64,000 nucleotides of DNA from Kiritimatiellia bacterium (GTDB lineage Bacteria; Verrucomicrobiota; Kiritimatiellia; CAIVKH01): assembly GCA_025054615.1 (NCBI GenBank), contig JANWZO010000011.1, positions 27,440-91,439 on the forward strand, in the 5' to 3' direction. Positions 9,006 to 20,119 of this stretch are shown piece after piece. The position numbers and the translations under genes are program-made. Position 1 is the stretch's first letter. The number at the start of each line of letters is the position of its first letter. The notes under the pieces are model-generated. The model was not told the DNA's origin and searched no databases. It saw nothing but the letters and a program-made list of their open reading frames with translations.

Positions 9006-10217
9006 TCAGCCGAGCAGTGAGACAGCGCGGTCGATGATTCGTCGGGCGCAGTCGATTTTGCTCAATGGGCCCCAGTCTTCCGGTGGTTGACCGCTCTGGA
9101 TCCATGTGTAGGTGGCGGAATCGCTGCCGAGTGCTTCCGGGGAGTTGAGGAGGATGGCGTCGAACCGCTTCTGGACAAGTTTGTTGGCGGCCTGGTTCAG
9201 GCCATCATGGGTTTGGAGCGCGAAACCGATGGAAATTTGACCCGGTTGCTTTTCGGCGTTGAGCGTGGCGGCCACGTCGGGCACGGGTTCGAGCGGCAGA
9301 TTCATAGTGGATTCGCTTTTGGGGAGTTTGATCGGGTTCGCGCCACCGGCCGGGCGGAAGTCCGCGACGGCTGCCGCGTGGAGAATGAGGTTGGCGACGG
9401 CGAAGCGAGATTTTGCGGCTTCGATCAACTCTGCTGCGCTGATAATGTGAGTCAAGTGAATGCTGGGGCCCTGAGGGAGGTTTTCCGGCGGGACGGGTCC
9501 GGTGATGAACTCGACCTCCGCACCTGCATCTGCGGCCGCCAAAGCGAGCGCTCGGCCCATTTTGCCGGAGCTGGCGTTGCTGAGGAAGCGAACGGGGTCC
9601 AGATGTTCGCGAGTTGGGCCGGACAGGATCAGAACACGCTTGCCGGAAAGCGGCCGGGGCGCCCGAAGCCGTTGCCAGACGACCTCTACGATCTTCGATG
9701 GATCTGCCAACCGCCCCTCGCCTTCCATGCCGCAGGCGAGGGCGCCCGATTCAGGTCCGATCCGGATCCAGCCCGATTCTTCGAGCCGGCGCACGTTCGC
9801 CTGAACGACAGGGTTTCGCCACATTTCGACGTTCATGGCCGGACAGAAAACGCGCAGGCATGAGGGAGGGAGCGAGAGAGCGCTGGTGGTCACGCAATTG
9901 TCGCCGATGCCAAGGGCTAGCTTGGCGATGGTATTAGCAGTGGCGGGCAGGACGACAAAGACATCCGCCCGGCTTGCGGGAAACAGGTGCGGATAGGCCG
10001 ATTCGCCCGCCGCAGCGCCATCCGGCAGAATGCGGTCCAGCACCGGGTTTGCGGTGATTGCTGAAAAAGTGAGCGGCGCGACAAACGCGCGAGCCGCGTC
10101 CGTCATGGCCACGTGCACTGAACAGCCCTGCTTCCTGAAACGGCTGGCGACCTCGATCGCCTTATAGGCAGCGATGCCGCCGCAGATGCCAAGCAAAATG
10201 GCCGGATTCGGTTTCAT
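9006..10217 (-). CDS. coaBC: Bifunctional phosphopantothenoylcysteine decarboxylase / phosphopantothenate-cysteine ligase
   Basis: Coenzyme A biosynthesis, converting 4'-phosphopantothenate to 4'-phosphopantetheine. The N-terminal flavoprotein half (CoaC) starts with [11 protein letters not shown] and has [17 protein letters not shown] and the PAMN motif with the substrate-binding Asn. The C-terminal half (CoaB) starts with [19 protein letters not shown], then SNASSGKMG and AAVADFRP. I chose the ATG at 10217, where homology begins; the frame stays open to 10313. 403 aa, normal for the fusion. panB of the same pathway is at 32001. Confidence 0.93.
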   Translation of the reverse strand: MKPNPAILLGICGGIAAYKAIEVASRFRKQGCSVHVAMTDAARAFVAPLTFSAITANPVLDRILPDGAAAGESAYPHLFPASRADVFVVLPATANTIAKLALGIGDNCVTTSALSLPPSCLRVFCPAMNVEMWRNPVVQANVRRLEESGWIRIGPESGALACGMEGEGRLADPSKIVEVVWQRLRAPRPLSGKRVLILSGPTREHLDPVRFLSNASSGKMGRALALAAADAGAEVEFITGPVPPENLPQGPSIHLTHIISAAELIEAAKSRFAVANLILHAAAVADFRPAGGANPIKLPKSESTMNLPLEPVPDVAATLNAEKQPGQISIGFALQTHDGLNQAANKLVQKRFDAILLNSPEALGSDSATYTWIQSGQPPEDWGPLSKIDCARRIIDRAVSLLG

Positions 10218-10361
10218 GTCGACATTGTGGCGGTCGGAGAGTGTGTCCGCAAGCTGAGGGCTGCGAGACACAATCGGGGACGTGGCCCCAAAAGATTCAG
10301 GGCGTTCGATCAATCTGCGGGGAGAAACCGCGAAAGAGCAACTACGTAGACTGCCAAATTG

Positions 10362-11255
10362 CTACTCGACCAACTTCACGCGGTACACTGCGTTCGGGTT
10401 GAGCGTGCCATTGGTGACGACCGTTGAAGCCGTGTCGGAAATGGCCATGACAGGGTCGTTGAGGTTGACAAACTCTGCTCCGTTAGTAAGGGCTTCTACG
10501 TACTGAAGTTGATATTGTTTGCCGGGCACAGCATCCCAGGTCAGCAGGAGATCGTCGCCCGCGAGCGGCTCGATCTGAACCATGATCAGGAGGGACTCAA
10601 CATCGAGGGGATTGGTACCGGCACGAATTTCGTGGCCGTCAATCATGGCATCTCCGTCAGTGTCGGGATTGTCGGGGTCGGTTCCGTAACTTTTTTCCCA
10701 AGACCGAGTCAGACCGTCGCCGTCGTGATCGGTAGGGTCAAGTTGGTTGGTTGTTGCTCCGACCTCTGCAAAGAAGACCTGATACGATGGAGCCCCGTAA
10801 AAAGGTACTTGGAACAATTGGGAATCGGCATAAAACGATGCTTCATCAAGAGATGGCTTATTGAAGACGCGAGCCATGATGAACACGTTTGTGGGGGGCG
10901 AAACGGATCGGTCCAACGTATCAATGCTACCGCTGCAAGTCCCTGGTTGGGCCTCTTCCGGAGAGGCGCCCTGCCCGATGCGGAAGGTTTTGATCACCGG
11001 ATTGTCCGGGTGAGGGGTGCCATTGGTGCCTGGAGGAAAGACACCCGCGGAGGCACCTAGGATCTGGACGATTGCCCCCTCAACATACGGAATGCCGAAA
11101 TCTGGCGCGGCGGCGGATGTGCCCGGCACGATATTGCCGAATTCATCAAAAACTTGGTTTGTGATTGCAAAATTGAGAGGTACCTGCAACGCCCGCAGTG
11201 GAGCCGTCCACCCCAATACCGCCACCAATGTGATCCATCCAATCTTCGATTTCAT
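10362..11255 (-). CDS. Exported protein with thrombospondin type 3-like calcium repeats
   Basis: 297 aa, signal peptide at the start. Around residue 190 there are Asp-rich repeats (DHDGDGL, DPDNPDTDGD, GHEIRAGTNP) typical of the thrombospondin type 3/EF-like calcium-binding repeats common in large exported proteins of this phylum, followed by a C-terminal beta-rich module with a YRVKL ending. ATG at 11255 has GAGGG 6 nt upstream; a GTG at 11273 overlapping the upstream stop as GTGA is the alternative. It is cotranscribed with the PEP-CTERM gene. Function unknown, probably surface. Confidence 0.7.
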   Translation of the reverse strand: MKSKIGWITLVAVLGWTAPLRALQVPLNFAITNQVFDEFGNIVPGTSAAAPDFGIPYVEGAIVQILGASAGVFPPGTNGTPHPDNPVIKTFRIGQGASPEEAQPGTCSGSIDTLDRSVSPPTNVFIMARVFNKPSLDEASFYADSQLFQVPFYGAPSYQVFFAEVGATTNQLDPTDHDGDGLTRSWEKSYGTDPDNPDTDGDAMIDGHEIRAGTNPLDVESLLIMVQIEPLAGDDLLLTWDAVPGKQYQLQYVEALTNGAEFVNLNDPVMAISDTASTVVTNGTLNPNAVYRVKLVE

Positions 11256-11269
11256 GGTCAGCCCTCGAC

Positions 11270-11926
11270 TCACGAACTCACCCCCGTTTGACGCTTCGTG
11301 CTGGCTCGGATGGCTAGGATCATTCCGCCTACAAGGACCAGCAGATTCGCGGTGCTGGGTTCAGGTATGGCAACGAAGTTGTTCACATTCGTCGAGTATA
11401 ACGAGCCATCTGGATCAAATCGGACCTCTGCAACACCCAAATACACCGTCGGCGCAAAAATTTTCGATGTTCCCCAACATACTGTACCCCCAATGGGCCA
11501 GTTTGTTGTGTCAAAATAACGGATGTAGACATAATTCACGAGACTGGAATCGTATGTAATCGTGACGCCAAAGGTGCCGGAGCCGAACAAACTGTCGATC
11601 GGAACGATGGCGAGAATGATGTCGTCCCCGGTTACGGAATCCGCGATGAAATATCCCGGTCCCCACGTTTGCATGGGGTTGATGACATTGTCTCCGCTCC
11701 CGATGATCATGACCCACGATCCATCCGCTAGGGGTGTCACGCCGTCGCACCCGTAAATCGGGTTGAGCACATAGGCATCGAGCGAAACGGGCGGAGCAAA
11801 GGATGTGGTGGCGAAAAGAAAAACACCAGCCACCCCCGCCAGCAACCCTCGGCGGCCCACCGTGGCAATCCCCATCTGAAACATTTCTCGAAGGCGCCCT
11901 CTGCCCATAAAACACCCTGTCATCAT
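11270..11926 (-). CDS. PEP-CTERM-tailed exported protein
   Basis: 218 aa. N-terminal signal peptide (GLLAGVAGVFLFATTSFA). The C-terminus has the PEP-CTERM organisation: IPEPST, a hydrophobic helix (LLVLVGGMILAIRA) and a short basic tail. Such proteins are thought to be processed by an exosortase and displayed on, or released from, the envelope. No exosortase gene lies in this window. The start may be internal (Met18, 11875), which would give a more compact signal peptide. Confidence 0.75.
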   Translation of the reverse strand: MMTGCFMGRGRLREMFQMGIATVGRRGLLAGVAGVFLFATTSFAPPVSLDAYVLNPIYGCDGVTPLADGSWVMIIGSGDNVINPMQTWGPGYFIADSVTGDDIILAIVPIDSLFGSGTFGVTITYDSSLVNYVYIRYFDTTNWPIGGTVCWGTSKIFAPTVYLGVAEVRFDPDGSLYSTNVNNFVAIPEPSTANLLVLVGGMILAIRASTKRQTGVSS

Positions 11927-12037
11927 ATTACCCCACCGACCCGTAAAGAGAAATGAGAAAAGTTGGGCTTCTCAATCGTGTTCCGGCGGGCCGAGTTCCG
12001 GAAATCGGCCCGCCGCCACAGGACTGATCGCGGCCCC

Positions 12038-13626
12038 TTACAATGCCTCCGACGCAGGGCCGACTCCATCCCCGAGTCTCTCTATATGGTAAAGCGCTCC
12101 ATCCGAAAAACGCTTGACGAGCTGGAGCTTGGCGGCGGAGGCCAGCTCGTTTGGAAAATACAGGAATGGCCTTGGCAAGCGGTCGAACCACGCGAGCAAG
12201 GCGGGCGAACGTTCGGGCCAGCGGCCTTGAAGGTCTTCGAGCTTTCGTAGCAGGTCATTTGAATAGACGTGCGTCTTCTGGGGGCTGGACAATGAGAGCC
12301 GTCCGATAATCAGGTAAAGAGCATCTGGGCCGTTTGAATAGAGCGGCATGTCAGTTGCCCGGAATGAAGGCGAATCGCGCAGAAACAACGCCAGTTCACT
12401 GGTTCGCCAGGCGGGGTGATTGTATTCGAGCCACTCTTCGCTGTTGTGGATAATCCAATCGATCTTGACTTTCGTCGGGAAAAACAGCCATCCGGCCACA
12501 AGAAAAGCCGCGATGACATTCAACAGATGAGCTTTCCGGCCAGGTCGGGTATTCGACAGGATGGAGGAGCCCGCAAAACCCAACAAGACAGCCGCGGGTG
12601 GAGCCACGGGTGACAGCAGACGATCCCCGAGCGGGTCAAACCCGGAAAGGCTCGCACTGAGAAGCAGAAACGCGGTGTAGGATGTCGCGGCGACGACAAT
12701 GGCAAATGGGGTGGATGGACTTCGCCATCGATTGCGAAACAACCAACCAAGGGCGATAGCGGCCAATGCGACGCCGAGGCCTGCGAGGGTCATGGTGTGG
12801 CGCATCGCGAGATTGAGGAAAAACGAAGCCAGGCCCAACGGCTCCGGGATGTACCAGTGGATCAAGGTTTCGAGGAGGTGGCGAACATGCATGGATACAG
12901 ATGCGATGGGTGATCCCCGCGGTCCGAATAGGGTGCCGTCGGCAAAGAGATTTCGAACGACCCACGCGGCGAGGGGTCCGGCCGAGAGGACAGAAAAGAT
13001 CGCGGCGCGACGCAACCGTCTTAAGAATGTCCCCGGTTCGAACAGCAGTAGGTAGACGGCTCCGAGCGGAATCAGGAAAAGGCCAATGTAGCGGGTCAGG
13101 CAAGCGGCGGCCGTAGCGCCGCTCAGTGCGAGGAAGGCACCCGTGCCCAAGGTTCTTCCCGAGCTGATCAGTCGCTGATGAAAGGTGACGGTCAGCAGCA
13201 AAAACAGGATGAACAGAAGTTCGCTCCACGCCATGAGACAAATCTCCAGAAAGCCGGATTGGCCGCGACCGCCAAAATGGTCAAAAGCCCCCAAACTGAA
13301 TTCGAGACACACGGCCGCGCAAGGTAAGCTGTCAGCGCGAGAATCCCGGCTGCCAATACCGCATTGAGAAAGGGTAGAGCATTCAGGGGATCGATCCCGG
13401 CAATCATCTGCGGCAGGGCCAGCAACAGCGGATAGAGCGGGGGCTGAACCGTCAGGGGCAGCCCGTCGTAGGACCTGCATCCATCGCCCATATTTAGGTG
13501 GCGCGCAGCGGCGATGTAGTTTGCGGAATCGGGCGACAGGCCAACCCCGCAGTTGTGAAGAGTGAGGAAAACGAGTAGAGCGTATCCGACGCAGAAAAAG
13601 ACCCAAACTCGTGTGAAAGGTTCCAT
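12038..13626 (-). pseudogene. Membrane glycosyltransferase-like (GT39/ArnT-type) gene, frameshifted
   Basis: Two minus-strand frames together give one protein of about 529 aa. The first (ATG 13626 to about 13240) encodes a first helix, a PDSANYIAAARHL motif and QPPLYPLLLALPQ, typical of dolichyl-phosphate-mannose-type membrane transferases. The second (about 13245 to 12038) continues with SELLFILFLLL, further helices and a soluble C-terminus. The frames join if one G is restored in the TTTCTGGAG region near 13245. It is either a recent single-base deletion or an assembly error. The 17210-18919 gene is of similar class and intact. Confidence 0.75.
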
Positions 13627-13796
13627 CAAGGTTGGCCGGGCGGATTTTCAAACCGCCCACCATGACTTAACGCTTAACCTATGCTAAACGAGGGAGACGC
13701 GAGTCAAACTCGGGTCTGGCACCCTTGGGGTACGGCAGCCAAGTCTTTGACCCCGACTCGAGAGGGTCTTTCCCTTGCGGTTCGAACTGATTAAGC

Positions 13797-14468
13797 ATGT
13801 CTGAATTCCGCCAGATTGAATGTGAATTCTTCGAGGGGAACGACTATCCGCTGACGGCATGGATGGACGCAGGAACCATTCGGCGAGCCGAACCGCTTGC
13901 GCTGATTCAGGCTTGGCGATCGGAGCCTGAGGCGGACTGGAGACCCGGGAAAGTACGGTTAGCCTGGTGTCTATCAGGTCTGCTGGTTTGGGCGGATCTT
14001 GAGGACGACGACCTCGTTATTCGCGAAAACCGTTTTAATGCCATGATTTTCCACTCAACGGATGTTTTTGAAATATTTATCCGGCCCTCCAACCAAGACG
14101 CTTACTATGAATTTCACGTTTCGCCTGCCAATCAGCGGATGCAACTTCGGATTCCATCCGCAGAGAAATTCGCCCAGGTTCGCCGCCAGGGCATCATCCC
14201 TCCGGACTGGTTAGTGCGCGAGCTTCGGTTTGACTCCAGGGTGTGGGCGGATCCGCGATCTCGTCGCTGGCGGATCGGAGCGCTCATTCCCTTCTCAGGC
14301 GTCGAGGAAGTCGGTCCGACGCCGAACTGGCTGGTCTCGTTCGCAAGATACGATTATTCGCGGCATCGCGGACAACCTGTGTTGTCATCGACCTCTTCGC
14401 ACCCGGTCGTCGACTTCCATCGACAGACTGAATGGCTCCGATTGATCTTCAGGGGGCGTGAGAGCTAA
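13797..14468 (+). CDS. CBM9/DOMON-like carbohydrate-binding protein
   Basis: 223 aa, no signal peptide. Central motif FHSTDVFEIFIRP followed by YYEFHVSPANQ and a final WRIGALIPF strand matches the CBM9-like beta-sandwich seen in many PVC and Bacteroidetes proteins that act on or sense sugar derivatives. The lack of an export signal is unusual for the family, so a sensing or regulatory role next to the two-component genes is possible. Upstream (13627-13796) is a 170-bp spacer with an imperfect inverted repeat (GGGTCTGGCACC ... TTTGACCCCGAC). Confidence 0.65.
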   Translation: MSEFRQIECEFFEGNDYPLTAWMDAGTIRRAEPLALIQAWRSEPEADWRPGKVRLAWCLSGLLVWADLEDDDLVIRENRFNAMIFHSTDVFEIFIRPSNQDAYYEFHVSPANQRMQLRIPSAEKFAQVRRQGIIPPDWLVRELRFDSRVWADPRSRRWRIGALIPFSGVEEVGPTPNWLVSFARYDYSRHRGQPVLSSTSSHPVVDFHRQTEWLRLIFRGRES

Positions 14469-14534
14469 ACGTTCACACACAAGTCCGGATCGAGCTGTAC
14501 TCGCCTGCGACAATCTGTCACGCTGGGCGCAGTA

Positions 14535-15736
14535 ATGAAGAGCGGATTCCTCGAAAAATTGATCGAGCGTTTGGACCGGTTGGACGCCGGTAGCCTTCAG
14601 ACGCAGTTCCTCCGCCTTGCCCAGGAAAAGGGATTGCTGGAGACCATTTTTCATGCCATCCAGGAAGGAATTATTGTATTGGATGGCGAAGGGCGGATCA
14701 CTTACGCAAACCGCGCCGCGGAAAAACTGCTGGGTTTCTCTGCCGAACAGGCCGCCAACCAGCCGATCAAACGATATTTCCGCGAAGTCGAATGGGACCG
14801 GGTTCTCGACCTCGACGCGGATGAATGGTCGCGTGTGGTCAGTCGGGAAATTGAGATCAGCTACCCCGAGCGGCGATTCCTCGATTTTTACATCGTGCCC
14901 TTGCGCGCAGTGAACGAGCGTGAAAGGGGCGCGGTCCTGATGCTCCGCGATGTCACCCGGGACCGGGAAAGTGAAACCCGGACGATCGAGTCCGAACGGC
15001 TGCAGGCGATCATGCTCCTTGCTGCCGGCGTCGCTCATGAAATCGGTAACCCGCTCAACTCACTGATGATCCACCTCCAACTGCTCGATCGCGAGCTGGC
15101 CGCCCTGCCCGAGGAGTCGCGCCGGCCGCTCCAGGAATTGCTGGACATCTCACGGCGCGAGGTGGAGCGGTTGGACCAGATCATCACGCAGTTCCTGAAG
15201 GCTCTGCGGCCCAGCCGCCCCGCCTTTGAACGCGCGTCGCTGCGCGAACTGCTGGATGAGACACTGGATTTTTTGCGGCATGAGATCGCCGACCGCGATG
15301 TGATTGTCGAAGTGGAGGTCTCGGGCGAGCCCCCCTTTGCGCTGGTGGACCGCGGTCAGATAAAACAGGTTTTTTTCAACATCATCCGAAACGCGATCCA
15401 AGCGATGCAGCATGGCGGCGTGCTGCGCATCACGCTCTCCAGCGACGACCGGTTCGTCTGGGTCTCGTTCAAGGACAGCGGGCCTGGCATACCGGCGTCG
15501 GACCTCGGCTCGATCTTCGAGCCGTATTTCACCACCAAACCTGAAGGAAGCGGATTGGGCCTGATGATTGTTCAGCGCGTCGTGCGCGATCACGGCGGCG
15601 AAATCGAGGTCCACAGCGATCCGAACAGCGGGACCACCTTCACCGTGTTTCTGCCCCGCGACGAGCGCCGCATCCGCCTGCTTCGGGCACGAGAACCGGA
15701 TACCGCCAACAGCGCAGCCGCGTCGGGAGACGCTCC

Positions 15737-15740
<4 letters not shown>
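14535..15740 (+). CDS. PAS-domain sensor histidine kinase, NtrB-like
   Basis: Cytoplasmic sensor kinase (401 aa). A PAS domain spans about residues 35-130. The phospho-acceptor box reads GVAHEIGNPLNSL, followed by HATPase motifs IIRNAIQAM (N box), DSGPGIP (G1) and GSGLGLM (G2). No membrane segments, so it senses an internal signal. The stop overlaps the regulator start (ATGA), a tight pair. Target genes are not evident; I found no convincing -24/-12 promoter in the window. Confidence 0.9.
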
Positions 15741-17119
<1,379 letters not shown>

Positions 17120-17209
17120 TGTGGCCCGCTTGTCTGCCGACCGCCGCAACATTTTTGCCGTTGAACATTGTCACGCCCGTACGCGGGGTACTATAGTGCG
17201 CATTTCTCT

Positions 17210-18919
17210 ATGGCCCGTCCATTTGAAGCGACGATCCAGGATATCGTTTACAACGTCGACGTTGGCGTTGGACTCCGTCTGATCAAATTTCTGTTGTATG
17301 TCCTGATCCTGTTCTCGATCGTCGTCCTCTACACCGCCACGCAGTTCCGGGGCCTTCGAGACGCCGAGGCCATGGACCTCGCCCAGCTCGGGCGGAACCT
17401 GCTGTTCAAAGGTCGCTACGTCACCCAGAACATCCGCCCGGCCAGCATGTGGTACCTCATTGAAAAATCGCCGGCGGGTGACCCGCAGTTGCGCGAGCAT
17501 CCGGACATCGTCCACCCGCCCCTCTACCCCGCATTGCTGGCCGCCGGCTTCAAGCTCTTCGAAAACGCCTTCACGCAGTCACGTCCTGCTCGCGTCTTCC
17601 CGCCCGAGCAGTGGGTGGTCGTGCCGCTCGGCCATCTCTTCAGCCTGCTGACCGGTGTGGTGTTGTTTCTAATCGCCAGACACTTGTTCGATCAGCGTGT
17701 TGCCCTGCTCTCGCTGACCGTCTATTATCTGAGCGATTCCGTCTGGGGGCTGAGCATTCGCGGAACCGCGGTGCCCGCCGCGACCTTTTTCATGGCGGCG
17801 GCCTGGCTGGTTGCGCTGTGGACGAGCTCCCGCTATCAGGCGGCAGGACGGCCGATGGCCGCGGTCCTGGGCGCCTTCGCGGCTGGCCTGTTGTGCGGGC
17901 TGGCGTTCCTCACGCGATATGGAACGGCTGCGGTGGCCCCTGCCGTTCTGCTTTGCCTCTACTGGGCGGCCCGGCCGATCGGCCTTCGCGTCGCGCTCGC
18001 CTTTGCCATCGCCTTTGCCATGGTGGCAGCGCCGTGGCTTTACCGTAACCTACAGGTGAGCGGGGGAATCCTGGGACTGGCCCCGTGGCTGGCGCTCAAT
18101 GGCGTGGACCCGATAGCGGACAATCTGTTCGAGCGAACGCTCGCCCAGGACATCAAGGTCGCAAATGTCATCGCCGCGCTGCGCCCAAAACTGATGCTCG
18201 GACTCGCTGACTTGTACAACCAGCACCTCCGGCTGCTCGGCGACGGTGTAATGTCCGGCATCTTCTTCACAACTTATTTTTATTCCTTCGCCCGCGAGCC
18301 GGTTCGCCGCTTCCGCTGGTGCATCGCCGCCGGCATCTTTTTGCTTCTGCCGGTCGCCGCCCTATACGGACAACCCACCTACCGCCTACTGCACCTGTTC
18401 TTCCCCTTCGTGGTCCTTTACTGCGTGGCGTTCTTCTTCATCCTTCTCGACCGATTGCAACTGCGAATCCCGATTCTCCGAATGAGTGTGATCACCATGT
18501 TTGTGGCCTTGGCTGCGCTGCCGATGGTCTTCCGTCTGTTGCCGCCGCGCGCAGGGGCCCCCTATCCGCCGTATTACCCCCCCTACATCATCCACGTCAG
18601 CAACATGCTCACGCAGGACGAACTGATGTGCACGGACATGCCCTGGGCGACGGCATGGTACGGCAACCGCAACTCGCTTCTGCTGCCGTCATCCATCGAT
18701 GAATTTTATGAAATTCACGATTATATGCGGCGCGTCAGCGGCCTCTATTTCACCACGCTGACACGCGACCGCGAGTATGTCCGCACCCTGTTGGCCGGTC
18801 CGTACCGCTCATGGTTTCCCCTCCTAGAGGGCCGGATTCCTTCGGATTTCCCGCTGACTCAGGGTTTCCCGCTCGGCAACCTCGACCAGCTCTTCCTCAC
18901 CGACCGGAAGCGCTGGTAG
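17210..18919 (+). CDS. Large membrane glycosyltransferase-like protein (GT39/ArnT type)
   Basis: 569 aa with about ten hydrophobic segments and a soluble C-terminal stretch. The first periplasmic loop has RDAEAMDLAQLGRNL and HPPLYPALLAAGF, matching the acidic and Pro-rich elements of polyprenyl-phosphate-sugar transferases. I chose ATG at 17210; an earlier TTG (17168) would add an unlikely 14 residues. Its class matches the frameshifted gene at 12038-13626, which may be a paralogue. Substrate unknown. Confidence 0.7.
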   Translation: MARPFEATIQDIVYNVDVGVGLRLIKFLLYVLILFSIVVLYTATQFRGLRDAEAMDLAQLGRNLLFKGRYVTQNIRPASMWYLIEKSPAGDPQLREHPDIVHPPLYPALLAAGFKLFENAFTQSRPARVFPPEQWVVVPLGHLFSLLTGVVLFLIARHLFDQRVALLSLTVYYLSDSVWGLSIRGTAVPAATFFMAAAWLVALWTSSRYQAAGRPMAAVLGAFAAGLLCGLAFLTRYGTAAVAPAVLLCLYWAARPIGLRVALAFAIAFAMVAAPWLYRNLQVSGGILGLAPWLALNGVDPIADNLFERTLAQDIKVANVIAALRPKLMLGLADLYNQHLRLLGDGVMSGIFFTTYFYSFAREPVRRFRWCIAAGIFLLLPVAALYGQPTYRLLHLFFPFVVLYCVAFFFILLDRLQLRIPILRMSVITMFVALAALPMVFRLLPPRAGAPYPPYYPPYIIHVSNMLTQDELMCTDMPWATAWYGNRNSLLLPSSIDEFYEIHDYMRRVSGLYFTTLTRDREYVRTLLAGPYRSWFPLLEGRIPSDFPLTQGFPLGNLDQLFLTDRKRW

Positions 18920-19727
18920 CCTCGCGTCCACCACGGGTCGGATCCGTGCCGCCGCGTCCCGATCGGCCCCGCAGGGCGCGAAGCTCGCGCCAGACATCGG
19001 GCTCCACAAAGCTCCACAAATCTATCGGGTCGTTCGTCGTTGCCGCTCGCCAGCCGGGCGGCATGTTTCGGTCCAACTCATCGTATGTAAGCGCCACCGC
19101 TGAGCCGATCTCCTTCATGGCCCGCGCGCGCGCCTCGTGCGGGTTCAGCTCTCCCCTCTCGAGCGCGGCGCGCAACTCTTCCGCATGTCGGCGCAGCCGA
19201 AGGTTCATCGCCGCCACGAGGACGTCAAATCGCGTGGTTTGCCACGGGTCCAGTCGCGCCCGTTCCACGAGATTCGACCGCATCCGCTCAGCGTTCCGTA
19301 GCCGTTCAGCCGTCCGCCTTGCCCACCACGCTTCGCGCGCCGACTCGTCCGATAGGCGCGGAGACCTTTCGGGCCATTCCGACTCCGCTGCAAAAGGCGG
19401 TTCAAGCGCAAGATCTCGCGTCAGCTGGTCTCTTGCCAGCGAGTTGTCGGGGGTCATCCCGGAACCACGGCCGGGCGCGCGCGCATTCGGCGAGAGCGGC
19501 TGCGCCGCGGGCATGGCATTTCGAATCGGCACAACCGCCAATGTCTGGTTTGCATCTGTCGACCCCGACGGCGGCGTCTCCGGGGGGTTCGGGACCGGCT
19601 GCTCGTTATCGCCGCGTTCCTTCGCATGTTGAGGAACAGCCAGCGGCCCAAGCCATCGGTAGCCTAAGGCTCCGCAGAGCGTGCCGGCAACAAACGCGAA
19701 AGCGATCCACAAGCGTCCCGTCCTCAT
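18897..19727 (-). CDS. Single-pass membrane protein, unknown function
   Basis: 276 aa, not recognised. One N-terminal hydrophobic segment (IAFAFVAGTLCGALGY) then a long Pro/Ala/Asp linker and a charged, helical C-terminal half rich in Arg and Glu (for example RTAERLRNAERMRSNLVERARL), suggestive of a coiled coil like the heavy-metal sensor/periplasmic adaptor CnrR/CpxP-type proteins. Starts: ATG 19727, or GTG 19733/19730. Its end overlaps the convergent membrane gene by 23 bp. Confidence 0.55.
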   Translation of the reverse strand: MRTGRLWIAFAFVAGTLCGALGYRWLGPLAVPQHAKERGDNEQPVPNPPETPPSGSTDANQTLAVVPIRNAMPAAQPLSPNARAPGRGSGMTPDNSLARDQLTRDLALEPPFAAESEWPERSPRLSDESAREAWWARRTAERLRNAERMRSNLVERARLDPWQTTRFDVLVAAMNLRLRRHAEELRAALERGELNPHEARARAMKEIGSAVALTYDELDRNMPPGWRAATTNDPIDLWSFVEPDVWRELRALRGRSGRGGTDPTRGGREATSASGR

Positions 19728-20119
19728 CACCACGGAAAGTTTTTGCCTCCCGCTCGCGAAAAGCCAGCATCTCGGAAAAATTTTTTGATCGGGGCGGCAA
19801 GAAAAACCTCAAAGAGCGAACTGCGGCGCTAAAAATTTTGCAAGCGCTTGGATTTCAACGACATGAAATTTATAGGAAATGGAAAAGGGCCTGCGCCGAT
19901 TTTACAGAGAACGGAAAACCGGAGCTGTAATCGCTTGGGCGACAATTGATTGGATTGATGTCTTTTTTTTATTGCGCTCCACAATCCCTAGAGGTAGTTG
20001 TTTGAATATTGTTAGAAGGTGCGCTATATATAGTGGTTGTACTTGAAAGATAGGAAACCGCATCCACTTCACTCTCAACGGACAACGAAGACTAGGATTG
20101 ATCAGGAGGAACACGAGAC
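19728..20119. other. AT-rich leader and promoter region of nrdJ
   Basis: 392 bp between divergent genes, clearly lower in GC than the surroundings. It contains the promoter and NrdR-like box described separately near 20002-20033, and a good AGGAGG ribosome site at 20104-20109. No open frame of note. Confidence 0.7.
20002..20036 (+). promoter_or_regulatory. nrdJ promoter with overlapping NrdR-box-like palindrome
   Basis: A -35-like TTGAAT (20002-20007) and a -10-like TATATA (20025-20030) are separated by 17 bp. The -10 lies inside the palindrome GCGCTATATATAGTGG (20021-20036), close to the NrdR consensus ACACTATATATAGTGT. A weaker similar sequence, CTAGAGGTAG (19988-19997), lies upstream at 36 bp centre to centre, not the usual 31-32 bp. 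NrdR is the general repressor of ribonucleotide reductase genes, so the position fits. Confidence 0.6.

Noticed and set aside
13627..13796. Sigma-54 promoter ahead of the CBM9-like gene
   Set aside because: TGGCACCC is present near 13716 but the -12 GC does not follow at the right distance.
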